Assembly (NCBI GenBank): GCA_964549505.1
Contig: CAZJVD010000012.1
Location: 1-64,000 of the forward strand
From: CAZJVD01 sp964549505
GTDB taxonomy: Bacteria > Bdellovibrionota > UBA1018 > CAZJVD01
Length of the DNA: 64,000 nt
Reading direction: 5' to 3'
In this document: one piece after another, positions 33,828 to 41,769 of the stretch
How the letters are laid out: every line of letters starts with the position of its first letter
Position numbering within the stretch: the stretch's first letter is position 1
The notes under the pieces: generated by a model
What the model was told of the DNA's origin: nothing
The model's input: the letters and a program-made list of their open reading frames with translations, nothing else
The model's database searches: none
Program-made: the position numbers and the translations under genes

Positions 33828-34325
33828 TTACTTTCCCGTAACGACGAAGTTTGCCCGACGATTCTTGGCGTGCGCTTCGTCCGTTCCAGCCGGATCGAGA
33901 AGGCGCTCTTTTCCGAAGCTGATGGTCGACATTCGTTCGGTATTGATTCCGATTTCGGCCATGTACGAACGAACAGCGTTGGCGCGCTTTTCACCCAGCG
34001 CGAGATTGTATTGAATGCCACCGCGCTCGTCGCAATGTCCTTCGACCTGAATCTTAAACGAACTCTTTTCTTTCAAGAGATCCGCATTGGCTTTGAGTTT
34101 CTGCTTCGCGGACGAGTCCAAAACAAACGAGTCGTACGGAAAATTGATGGTTTGGAGGCCATTGGCTTTGCCATTATCGGAGTCTCCCATCGAGTTCACG
34201 TCTGCGTCGATCGTGCTCGGAAGTGCCGATTCGTCGGGTTTCACTTCTTTTTTACCGCAACCACTGATGAAAGCTGTTGTGATCAGGGCGGTGATGGCCA
34301 AAGTCTGTGTTGCAAAGCGATGCAT
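33828..34325 (-). CDS. pal: Peptidoglycan-associated lipoprotein
   Basis: 165 aa from the ATG at 34325 (frame open from 34367), giving lipobox F-I-S-G-C. The OmpA-like domain follows: INFPYDSFVLDSSAKQKL, the peptidoglycan-binding signature VEGHCDERGGIQYNLALGEKRA and the C-terminal VVTGK. Pal tethers the outer membrane to the wall. TolA/B/Q/R are not in this window; the lipoproteins immediately downstream may be a Tol-Pal accessory set. Confidence 0.94.
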   Translation of the reverse strand: MHRFATQTLAITALITTAFISGCGKKEVKPDESALPSTIDADVNSMGDSDNGKANGLQTINFPYDSFVLDSSAKQKLKANADLLKEKSSFKIQVEGHCDERGGIQYNLALGEKRANAVRSYMAEIGINTERMSTISFGKERLLDPAGTDEAHAKNRRANFVVTGK

Positions 34326-34456
34326 AACTGCGGTTCTCCTCTGGTGAATAGTCCTGATTTTTATCACAGGGCGCGGATTTGAAGCAACCCTTCAATTCAA
34401 GAGACCGCTTGGTCTTTGCTTTGCATTTTCGGACGGTCCGAATGGAGAACCAGAAA

Positions 34457-34840
34457 ATGCGAAGAGACTTGAACCGTGTGTTGATCATGGGGCGGTTGGG
34501 GGTTGACCCCATACGCCGAGAATCGAAGAACGGTGTTGTGTGGACGACATTGTCGGTGGCGACGGCCGTTCCGACAGCCGCGGGTGCGGAGCCCAAAACC
34601 GACTGGCATCGTGTGATTGCTTGGGGAAAATTGGCGGATATCTGCGCCACGTACCTCAAAAAAGGGAGAACGATCTTTGTGGAGGGTTCATTACGCAACT
34701 CTCATTACGAAGATGAGGGTGAAAAGCGTGTGTACAAAGAGATCCACGCAGATCGTATTCTCTTTCTTGGAAAATCTCAGACCAGTGGAGAGCCACCGAC
34801 GGTCGATCTGCCGGAAGAGTCGCTTGCTGCTATTTCTTAA
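34457..34840 (+). CDS. ssb: Single-stranded DNA-binding protein
   Basis: 127 aa from the ATG at 34457, preceded by GGAG at a good distance; an in-frame ATG at 34442 is an alternative. OB-fold of SSB: DLNRVLIMGRLGVDPIRR, TLSVATAVP, TDWHRVIAWGKLADICATYLKKG, VEGSLRN, KEIHADRILFLG. The C-terminal tail (PEESLAAIS) is short and lacks the usual DDDIPF end that recruits repair proteins, so it may be a specialised or secondary SSB. Convergent with the next gene, overlapping by 11 bp. Confidence 0.88.
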   Translation: MRRDLNRVLIMGRLGVDPIRRESKNGVVWTTLSVATAVPTAAGAEPKTDWHRVIAWGKLADICATYLKKGRTIFVEGSLRNSHYEDEGEKRVYKEIHADRILFLGKSQTSGEPPTVDLPEESLAAIS

Positions 34841-35252
34841 CTTTAACCAGATCCCCAATCATGACGGTCTGTGGTCCTGAAAGTGGGATCTGGTCTTCCG
34901 GATAGACTTTTGAAAGTCGTGCAATCGCGAGGTCTTCGTCAGCATGGATGACGAGGACTTCTGCGATTCCGAAGACGGTGTCCTGATGAAGTTTTCGGTT
35001 GATCAGATCGTAGGTGGTCAGCCGTCGTCGGACTTCCAGTTTCGATCCCCGGCGTACGCCGTGTTTAGTACCGAGATTGATGTAGTAATCTTTGAGCGGT
35101 ATGTCGGTTGGATTTCCCATGGGGATTTTCGTACGCACACCGTAGACAACGAACTCGTTGAGTTCGTCGGCCTGAAGATTCAGCGAAGAAAGTAAAACTG
35201 TTGTGAGGACAGTGAGGGCGAGCCCAGTTCGGCTGGTCTTGATTTTTTTCAC
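34830..35252 (-). CDS. Hypothetical exported protein with a FlgT-C-like beta domain
   Basis: 140 aa. Signal peptide (LALTVLTTVLLSSLNLQA). The mature part INLGTKHGVRRGSKLEVRR, then VFGIAEVLVIHADEDLAIARL, and finally TVMIGDLVKVKK follow the pattern seen in FlgT C-terminal and similar small periplasmic beta domains (G-x-x-x-G-D-x-x-x-V). No flagellar genes are nearby, so flagellar function is not implied. Convergent with ssb. Confidence 0.65.
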   Translation of the reverse strand: MKKIKTSRTGLALTVLTTVLLSSLNLQADELNEFVVYGVRTKIPMGNPTDIPLKDYYINLGTKHGVRRGSKLEVRRRLTTYDLINRKLHQDTVFGIAEVLVIHADEDLAIARLSKVYPEDQIPLSGPQTVMIGDLVKVKK

Positions 35253-35439
35253 GGCGAGACTCCTTGTCGTTCCGTTCTTTATTCAAACGAGCGTCCCTGC
35301 GTTCTCAATGGCCTAGGCCTCCTTGGCCACAATATTCCTATCGGTAAATCTCGCCGACTATTGAGGGGCCACCCTCCTGAAAATTGTTTTGAGCCCTGAA
35401 ACGTCAGATCCGATACGTCACCAGAAGGAGTTCCGCTTC

Positions 35440-36459
35440 GTGCCAAACGAGACCCCAAGCGACAGTTTTCTGGCGATCGATATTCACGAGTTGAAGCGCG
35501 TGACGCGTGATATTCCGGTCGACCTCTATCTCAAGCTGTCGGAGGACAACTTCGCACACGTGTTTTCGAAGACCACGGGACTCGATTACCGACGACTCTC
35601 GCAATACATTCAAAAAGGCGTCGATAAACTCTACGTTCGCAAAGTCGACGAAGCTGCGTTCAAAGATTATCTCAGCCGTCCAGTCGAGACGCTTCTGTCG
35701 AACCCCGAGGTTCCAAAGGAAAAAAAGATCGCGACGCTACTCAATCTTACTGAGCAAGCCATGAGCGAGATCTTCACGCGTTGTGATGTGCTCGAAGAGA
35801 CCGCTGAAAACACGAAGAAGCTCGTCAATAACTACATCGACATGATGGCCGAAAGTCCGCGAACACTTTCGATCGTGCTCAAGCTCGCGAGTCACGGCGA
35901 TTATCTTTACTACCACTCAGTTGCGGTCAGTATTTTCAGTATGTTTATCGCGCGAGCGACGGGACAGTTCGATCGCCGCATGACTGAGATCGTCGGCATG
36001 GGCGGTTTTCTTCATGACATTGGTTCGATCTATCTTCCGCGCGAAGTGACGGATGCACCCGAAGCGCTTTCTCCAGCACAGTGGCGCGAGATGAAAAGCC
36101 ACCCGAAAATGGGTCTGCGAATGATTGAACACGCTCCGAGTATTCCGGACGAGGTTCGATACATCGTGTATCAGCATCACGAACAACCGAATGGTGGGGG
36201 TTACCCCAATGGTCTTCAGGACGAGGTGATTTTCTACCCAGCAAAGATCGTAGCGGTCGCGGACTCGTTCAGCGCGCTGATCAGTAAGCGGCCTTTTCGA
36301 GACGCTTATCGCATTGATCAAGCGATCGGGATTTTACAGTCCGAAACTGGAAAGTTTGATCCGCAGCTTGTTGAGATTCTCGCCGGGATTTTTCGCCGAT
36401 CATCAAGTGGCACGGAGGGTGGTGCGGGGGGTGACACAGGCGGTTCCGAGGCCGCCTAG
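35440..36459 (+). CDS. HD-GYP domain protein with a variant signature
   Basis: 339 aa from a GTG at 35440 chosen because AAGGAG lies nine bases upstream; an upstream TTG at 35389 has no such site. A helical N-terminal domain (about 20-145) precedes the HD-GYP phosphodiesterase domain: His159, HD at 192-193 (FLHDIGS), HHE at 246-248 and GYP at 254-256. The canonical HHExxDGxGYP reads HHEQPNGGGYP, with Asp replaced by Asn. Metal ligands otherwise look intact, so c-di-GMP hydrolysis is plausible but may be weakened. Gly-rich C-terminal tail. Confidence 0.87.
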   Translation: MPNETPSDSFLAIDIHELKRVTRDIPVDLYLKLSEDNFAHVFSKTTGLDYRRLSQYIQKGVDKLYVRKVDEAAFKDYLSRPVETLLSNPEVPKEKKIATLLNLTEQAMSEIFTRCDVLEETAENTKKLVNNYIDMMAESPRTLSIVLKLASHGDYLYYHSVAVSIFSMFIARATGQFDRRMTEIVGMGGFLHDIGSIYLPREVTDAPEALSPAQWREMKSHPKMGLRMIEHAPSIPDEVRYIVYQHHEQPNGGGYPNGLQDEVIFYPAKIVAVADSFSALISKRPFRDAYRIDQAIGILQSETGKFDPQLVEILAGIFRRSSSGTEGGAGGDTGGSEAA

Positions 36460-36516
36460 GCCTGGCCTAGCCGAGCGTTTGCTAAAGTTTTGACGGGGCC
36501 CCTCCGATCCGAACGT

Positions 36517-37998
36517 ATGCTAACGTTTTTATTTTCTTTTCTCATAGGTGCGTCCTCGACTCTTGTGACGAGCTTTGCTGCGATGGCGAGCAGTGCTCCA
36601 GTCAGCACGGAGCTTCCTGTCGCTCTTGTGAAACCGCCATCACGTTCCATGGTCGCTGCCAGTCCGTTCATCATGAGCGGAACCTGTCTCACACGGGGTG
36701 CGACGATCGTCACGGAACAGTTGAGCGGTCAAACAGCGGTCTGTTCGTCGACGCGAACGTGGTCGATGACCGTGGACCCACAGAGTTGGCCAGCAGGAAA
36801 AAAAGTTTTTTATATTTATGAAGCGAGCGCGCTGCCGCGAAGGCAGAAGTTCAGTTACACGCGTGTTATGAATCGCACGGCCGTGATCACCGTCGACTAT
36901 CTTCATGACGGTCTCGAGCAGTCCACGGCAGCTGTCAAAAGCGGAATGTTCGATGACCCGACGGGTTCGATGCGTACGTACTATCTCGAAGCTTCGCGTG
37001 GCAAAGTGAACCTCACAGGCGATGTTTTTCCGCCGATTGATCCACCCGAGCCGTTGTACGGAACCGGTTACTCCTATTGCTATCCAGACGATATTCGGCT
37101 TCTGAATAAAGCTGTGCAGACGGGAATCAGTTTTCTGAGTTACGACAAAGTCGTCGTTCTCGTGCATGACGATTTCAAAAGTGCTTGCGCTTCGGGTGTG
37201 TCGACTTACGGTATCTTGAACTACCCAACGGCGTACGGGATCATCAGCGTGGCCATATCGCGTACACGCGAAAAATTTTATGGGCCCCATGACTTCACGG
37301 GCACGCAACACTCAACACTTGCCCATGAACTCGGGCACGCGTATGGAAACTCGTTTCACGCAAACTCGTTACTCTGTCCTGGTGGTCTTCCCACGGGGAC
37401 ACTCCAGGACTGTTCGATCATGAGTTACGGCGATCTCACGGACATGATGGGTATTCGAACGCAGATGGGGCGGTTCAACCCTTTTGAGGAAGAACGTGCC
37501 GGATGGTTGCCTGCGAGTAATATTACGACCGTTTCGGCGAGCGGCATTTACACCGTCTATGCTTACAACTCCGTGCTAACGGACCAAGCTCAGGCGTTAA
37601 AGATAATACTGCCGAATCCATTGCCTTTCGGGCCGACGTCGGCTGGGCTGACAGCCTCGCAACTGATGCTATCGCTTCGACGATGGACAGGTTTCGACTA
37701 TCGCTTCCCGTTTTATCGGAACATCCCGTTGTCGAGTGGCGGACCCTATGTCGTTACGGATCCGGACGGCGCGCTGATCCATGTGGGTGCATCCGTCGGA
37801 GGTATCATGCTGCCCTACCTGCTTCCTGCTCGCCTGATCGATACCGCAAGTTACCCGCCCAATATGGCAGCGGATCCTTACATGCGACCGGGGCAGACTT
37901 TTCTGGTACCGAACAACGGCATCTCGGTTGAGGTGCTGGATGTCAACACGACTGTAACGCCCGCCGAGATGCGGGTTCGTGTTCTCTTTGGTATCTAG
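36517..37998 (+). CDS. Secreted M11-like (gametolysin) metalloprotease
   Basis: 493 aa from the ATG at 36517, starting the signal peptide LTFLFSFLIGASSTLVTSFA. Zinc motif HELGHAYGNSFH at 270-281, followed by MSYGDLTDMMG, which matches the gametolysin-type Met-turn (YGDxxxxMG). In the strict metzincin pattern HExxHxxGxxH the third His would be residue 280; here it is 281, one residue further. A beta-rich C-terminal domain follows. Likely degrades extracellular or prey-wall glycoproteins, inferred from the family. Confidence 0.8.
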   Translation: MLTFLFSFLIGASSTLVTSFAAMASSAPVSTELPVALVKPPSRSMVAASPFIMSGTCLTRGATIVTEQLSGQTAVCSSTRTWSMTVDPQSWPAGKKVFYIYEASALPRRQKFSYTRVMNRTAVITVDYLHDGLEQSTAAVKSGMFDDPTGSMRTYYLEASRGKVNLTGDVFPPIDPPEPLYGTGYSYCYPDDIRLLNKAVQTGISFLSYDKVVVLVHDDFKSACASGVSTYGILNYPTAYGIISVAISRTREKFYGPHDFTGTQHSTLAHELGHAYGNSFHANSLLCPGGLPTGTLQDCSIMSYGDLTDMMGIRTQMGRFNPFEEERAGWLPASNITTVSASGIYTVYAYNSVLTDQAQALKIILPNPLPFGPTSAGLTASQLMLSLRRWTGFDYRFPFYRNIPLSSGGPYVVTDPDGALIHVGASVGGIMLPYLLPARLIDTASYPPNMAADPYMRPGQTFLVPNNGISVEVLDVNTTVTPAEMRVRVLFGI

Positions 37999-38003
37999 AT
38001 TGA

Positions 38004-38249
38004 ATGAAGCTATTTTTTCTATCGTTCGTTTCCGTAGTGGTGAGCGTGGCTATCGTCAGTCTTGCGGCTGAAGATGTCGTTAAGCCAGGTCCTCCGGAGA
38101 AACCGGATCACGACACGACGCTATTGAACGAACCGCTCGGTAAAAAGGCGATCACCTTGCCAAAGGATCTGCCCATGAAACCACCGAAGGCAAAGCAGCT
38201 ACGAAAACCCAAAAAGGAAAAGCGACGTTCGAAAAACGGCGTTCAATGA
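38004..38249 (+). CDS. Small exported basic, proline-rich protein
   Basis: 81 aa: signal peptide (KLFFLSFVSVVVSVAIVSLAA), then a Pro-rich acidic segment and a strongly basic tail (PKAKQLRKPKKEKRRSKNG). The ATG is 5 bp after the protease stop, so the two are one operon. No family recognised; could be a chaperone or inhibitor-like partner of the protease, but that is speculation. Confidence 0.6.
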   Translation: MKLFFLSFVSVVVSVAIVSLAAEDVVKPGPPEKPDHDTTLLNEPLGKKAITLPKDLPMKPPKAKQLRKPKKEKRRSKNGVQ

Positions 38250-38253
38250 AGAA

Positions 38254-39300
38254 CTAGAGCGGCTTTGGTGTCGGGTCGTAGTCGATTTGGACAGCACTGT
38301 AAACACTGGGACTGCCGATTAAGGTCTCACAAGCACTCTTGAATAAGGTGCGCGCGTCCAGGTTCGTCGCTTGTGTCAACAAAGCGAGGACAGCGATCTC
38401 CGGATGGCCCTCGATCGGCGTTACGCGGAGAGCGGTCGCGATTTTCTTGGTCGCTTGTTTGAGCTCCTGTTCGTAGACCGTTCTTGGGAGACGAGCGTTT
38501 CGCGCGTAATCGACGTTTTTGGGTATGGAGTTCAGCAGTTCGTCCATATGCCTAATCACACCGTAAGTGATGAGAATGAGTGCTGAGCCTATAAAACCCC
38601 AACCGGAAGTCTTGGTCATTGTGACGAGGTCGGATTCCAATCCTGACGTGGGGCCGAAAGTTTCTGTCATGACAGAGCCGACCGGAATCAAAGCCGCAAT
38701 CGCGCCAGTCAGGAGCCCAACGAAGCCAGTCGCCGCTCTCATGCCCCCCAATCGAGATCGCCTTCTGTCGAATTGCTCGAGTTGTCTAGCTTCGGAAACA
38801 CGAAGTTCGTGGGTTTCGAACCCGGTAGCCGCAGCCGCGAGGTCGAGCTCGATCAAGATACGCAGGATGCGGGCGGCTCTGGTTTGCTGCTCCTCTGGTG
38901 TCATCGAAGCTTGCTTCTGTACGAAGTAATCGATCTCCGCAACGAGGTGCTTTGTACGGTTTGCCATGACAAGCATATGGGTCCCGCGTTCAGTAATAAC
39001 CGGCAACGATGCGGCAATATATTCGATAGCGTCTCGAATGGCTGCCTGATCCGACTCTGAAAAGGCTCCAGGTGCGGTATCGACAATTCTCTTTGCGAGA
39101 TCCGCGGCGGCCTGCCTGTCAGAAACACCTATGCGAACGCGGTTGTCGGATACGTTCACTGTTAGCACGGGTGTCGTGTCTGGTGGCGTCGGGTTCTGCG
39201 CCGGCGCATCTTCGTCGCCGGCCCAGGTGGCTGGCGCTGCAAGTGATTGGCAAACCGATTGAATGACGAAAACCGCGACAAATAAGAGATTAAGACTCAT
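38254..39300 (-). CDS. Paralog 1 of six: exported two-helix membrane protein, unknown family
   Basis: 348 aa. Signal peptide LNLLFVAVFVIQSVCQSLAAPATWA then an acidic Pro-rich stretch (DEDAPAQNPTPPD). A helical domain follows (RQAAADLAKRIVDTAPGAF, AIEYIAASLPVI), then the array's signature RILRILIELDLAAAAT at about 145-160, a membrane hairpin (TGFVGLLTGAIAALIPVG and WGFIGSALILITYGVI) and a C-terminal domain with VTPIEGHPEIAV. Gene nearest the protease side; convergent with the small exported gene. Most diverged C-terminus of the six. Function unknown. Confidence 0.82.
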   Translation of the reverse strand: MSLNLLFVAVFVIQSVCQSLAAPATWAGDEDAPAQNPTPPDTTPVLTVNVSDNRVRIGVSDRQAAADLAKRIVDTAPGAFSESDQAAIRDAIEYIAASLPVITERGTHMLVMANRTKHLVAEIDYFVQKQASMTPEEQQTRAARILRILIELDLAAAATGFETHELRVSEARQLEQFDRRRSRLGGMRAATGFVGLLTGAIAALIPVGSVMTETFGPTSGLESDLVTMTKTSGWGFIGSALILITYGVIRHMDELLNSIPKNVDYARNARLPRTVYEQELKQATKKIATALRVTPIEGHPEIAVLALLTQATNLDARTLFKSACETLIGSPSVYSAVQIDYDPTPKPL

Positions 39301-39306
39301 GGGGGG

Positions 39307-39335
39307 TCTTTAGCAGGTGTGTCATGAGTTGTAAA
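39307..39335 (-). promoter_or_regulatory. Array promoter, paralog 1
   Basis: On the minus strand TTTACA (39335-39330), a 17-bp spacer and TAAAGA (39312-39307), with only six bases between the -10 box and the ATG at 39300. Transcription would start at or within a base or two of the A of ATG. No Shine-Dalgarno: the bases before ATG are all C. Confidence 0.6.
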
Positions 39336-39351
39336 CTGGGCCAGTTCCTCA

Positions 39352-40459
39352 CTAGTTCGCCCGTGTCGTCGAGTCGTTGCCGAGCGTGAGAAGGCCTGTG
39401 TAAGGATCGAGATTGAGCTGACATAATAACGAGCGTCCGATGAGTGCGCGCGTGCTCAGCTGCGTCGCAGCCTTCAAGTAAGCCATAAGAGGAATCTCCG
39501 GATGCCCACTGATCGCGGTTACACGGAGAACTGTCGCTACCTCTTCAGTAGCGCGATCAAGAGCTTCTGCGTAAACTGCACTCGGGTGGCGAGCGTCTTT
39601 TTTCGCGACGACCCCCGACGTGAACAAGACCTGGCGATCGAGCCTGCCTTTTACGACAGCAAAAGCGACTCCAAAGACCGCTGCCGCCGCGCCAGCCGAA
39701 CCAGAAACATGGGCAGTGGTAACGAAGTCCCATGGAGTCGATGGGTAGAGAATTAGATTTGATGCGACCGTAATAATTAGGGGAGTGATGGCTGCCACCG
39801 CTGCGCTCCCTATAGCAAGACCAGCCGTAATTCCCTTCGTACGTATCAGGCGGTCTTCAGCTGCTTCTGATCGATCGATCTCTCTTGCCTCGGAGGCGAT
39901 GAGAGCGGGGGTGGTGAAATCCGTCGCCGCTCCTGCCAAGTCGAGTTCGATGAGGAGACGTAGGATGAGCGCGGCTTGGTTGTTGATCAATTTATCGCGG
40001 TCACCGGTGGATGTCGCTGCAGTCACCGGTGGATGTCGCTGCAGTCACCGGTGTTCCTGCCATCTCGCCGCTGAGTGACTCTTGTAAGCTGATGAAGCGA
40101 TTGATCTCGTGTAGCAGAGCGGCCCTACGGTTTGTCATGATCACTTCATACGTCCCGCGGTCGGTTATAGTCGGTAACGATGCTGCTATCTTTTCGATAG
40201 CTACCTGGATCTGCAATCGATCCGCTGTGGAAAAGGATCCGGGTGTCGTCTCTGTAATTCTCTTGGCGAGATCTTCGGCGGCCAGTCTGTCAAAACCACT
40301 TAAGCGACCGCGGCCGTCTGACACGTTTACGGGTAGCGTTGGTGTCGCGTCTTGTGGTGTCGGGTTCTGCGCCGGCGCATCTTCGTCACCTGCCCAAGTG
40401 GCTGGCGCTGCAATTGATTGAATGAGGAAAACCGCGACAAAGAATACATGGAGACCCAT
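39352..40459 (-). pseudogene. Paralog 2 of six, split by a 22-bp tandem duplication
   Basis: The N-terminal part (start 40459, signal peptide LHVFFVAVFLIQSIAAPATWA) runs to TPVTAATSTGD and then shifts into CSDIHR and a stop at 40001. The C-terminal part continues in another frame (RDKLINNQAALILRLLIELDLAGAATDF, two membrane helices, VTAISGHPEIPLM) to 39352. Removing one copy of the 22-bp repeat at 40000-40043 would restore a single 361-aa protein. Either a recent knockout or a reversible on/off switch. All other family features are preserved, so decay is recent. Confidence 0.75.
40000..40043. repeat. 22-bp tandem duplication in the coding region of paralog 2
   Basis: GTCACCGGTGGATGTCGCTG plus CA (22 bases) is repeated exactly at 40000-40021 and 40022-40043, followed by ten bases of a third copy (40044-40053). 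22 is not a multiple of three, so each gain or loss shifts the reading frame. It lies in the variable linker just before the conserved LRLLIELDL motif. Confidence 0.9.
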
Positions 40460-40465
40460 GTGGGG

Positions 40466-40494
40466 TCTTTAGCAAGTGTGTCACGAGTTGTAAA
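40466..40494 (-). promoter_or_regulatory. Array promoter, paralog 2
   Basis: TTTACA (40494-40489), 17-bp spacer ACTCGTGACACACTTGC, TAAAGA (40471-40466), six bases, then ATG at 40459. Same geometry as the other array promoters. Confidence 0.6.
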
Positions 40495-40551
40495 CTGGGT
40501 TGTTAAACGTTGATTATGTAATAAAACGGTGCCTACCGGTCTCCGAAGCTC

Positions 40552-41598
40552 TTAGTTCGTCTGAGGCTCCGGACGTTGGTCGAGGGCCAGATGGCCGAAA
40601 GGATCGAGTTTAAGCTGACATAACAACGCGCCTTCGAGTACCGTGCGCGTGCGCAGTTGCGTCCCTTCCGTCAGCAAAGTCATAACAGGAATCTCCGGAT
40701 GTCCATCGATCGGCGTTACACGGAGAAAGTGCGCTATGTCTCGAGTGAGGTGAGTAAGCGACATTTTGTAGACAGCGTTGGGGTGGCGAGCTTCTTTCAC
40801 CTTTCTGTCGGATGCGGCTCGTGAGGTCAAACGAACATACTTATGATGGGTGATACCAAAACCCACCAGAACGACCAAAGCACTCACGAAAGCCCAGCCG
40901 GAGGTCATCGTGGAACTAGCTGCCCACGCCGAGCTTTTAAAGGTGACTTCCATCGCACCGGCGATCGCAGCTATCGCACCAAGTGCTGCCATGGTGAACG
41001 CAGACCAACCAGCTGTGTGTCGAGTCTCGTCAAGCCTGGTCAGAGTTTGTTCTTGCTGATGGAGGTCGATCGCTTCGAGATCGGTGTCAACACCGGCGTC
41101 GAAGTCGGTCGCTGCTGCTGCTAAGTTCAGTTCGATCAGGAGACGGAGGACCAGCGCAGCCTGAGCATTGAGAGCTTCTGCAGTCGGTACGGTGTCTGTC
41201 GTCCCGCTATTGAGTTCCTCTTGTAGTCGCCTGAAGTGACGGATCTCTTGTAGCAGTATGGCCCTTCGGTTCGTCATAACCAATGAATGGGCTTCGGGAT
41301 CGGAAATGAGTGGTAACGACGCTGCAATCTTTTTGATAGCGTCTCTTACACGCATTCGATCTGTTGCCGAATAGGCTCCCGGTGCTGTGTATATAATTCT
41401 GTCTGCGAGTTCGCAAGCCATGCGCTCGTCAAAGGGACGCAAACGACCGCGGCTGTCCGATACGTTTACTGTTAGCGCGGGTGTCGCGTCTGGTGGAGTC
41501 GGGTTCTGCGCCGGCGCATCTTCGTCACCTGCCCAAGTGGCTGGCGCTGCAATTGATTGAATGAAGAAAACCGCGACAAAGAATACATTGAGACCCAT
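40552..41598 (-). CDS. Paralog 3 of six: exported two-helix membrane protein
   Basis: 348 aa. Signal peptide LNVFFVAVFFIQSIAAPATWA is nearly identical to that of paralogs 2 and 4; the acidic linker DEDAPAQNPTPPDATPALTV follows. Conserved blocks: VNVSDSRGRL, ADRIIYTAPGAYS, KKIAASLPLIS, VLRLLIELNLAAAATDF, membrane segments FTMAALGAIAAIAGAM and WAFVSALVVLVGFGI, then ARHPNAVY, VTPIDGHPEIPVM and LDQRPEPQTN at the end. Intact; a good representative for building a family profile. Confidence 0.82.
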   Translation of the reverse strand: MGLNVFFVAVFFIQSIAAPATWAGDEDAPAQNPTPPDATPALTVNVSDSRGRLRPFDERMACELADRIIYTAPGAYSATDRMRVRDAIKKIAASLPLISDPEAHSLVMTNRRAILLQEIRHFRRLQEELNSGTTDTVPTAEALNAQAALVLRLLIELNLAAAATDFDAGVDTDLEAIDLHQQEQTLTRLDETRHTAGWSAFTMAALGAIAAIAGAMEVTFKSSAWAASSTMTSGWAFVSALVVLVGFGITHHKYVRLTSRAASDRKVKEARHPNAVYKMSLTHLTRDIAHFLRVTPIDGHPEIPVMTLLTEGTQLRTRTVLEGALLCQLKLDPFGHLALDQRPEPQTN

Positions 41599-41604
41599 GT
41601 GGGG

Positions 41605-41633
41605 TCTTTAGCAAGTGTGTCACGAGTTGTAAA
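41605..41633 (-). promoter_or_regulatory. Array promoter, paralog 3
   Basis: TTTACA (41633-41628), 17-bp spacer identical to that of paralog 2, TAAAGA (41610-41605), six bases to the ATG at 41598. No ribosome-binding site. Confidence 0.6.
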
Positions 41634-41730
41634 CTGGGTTATTAAACGTTGATTATGTAATAAATCTGAGCATGTTCAAGCTTGCCTGGGCTTGCTTGCA
41701 CTCGGGTGATGATCGCCGCGACCGCCGTCG
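41611..41730. repeat. Intergenic duplicate (copy A) upstream of paralog 3
   Basis: About 120 bp, from the promoter spacer through GTTATTAAACGTTGATTATG to a CTTGCCTGGGCTTGCTTGCA segment and ATGATCGCCGCGACCGCCG. It is closely similar to 44889-45010 upstream of paralog 6. Shows that duplication units included long upstream flanks. Confidence 0.6.
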
Positions 41731-41769
41731 CTCAAGCCACTGAAGACAAAACAGTGTTCTACGAAAATC

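Noticed and set aside
34942..35195. Flagellar function for the small FlgT-C-like protein
   Set aside because: Only a generic beta-domain pattern matches and there are no flagellar genes in the window.
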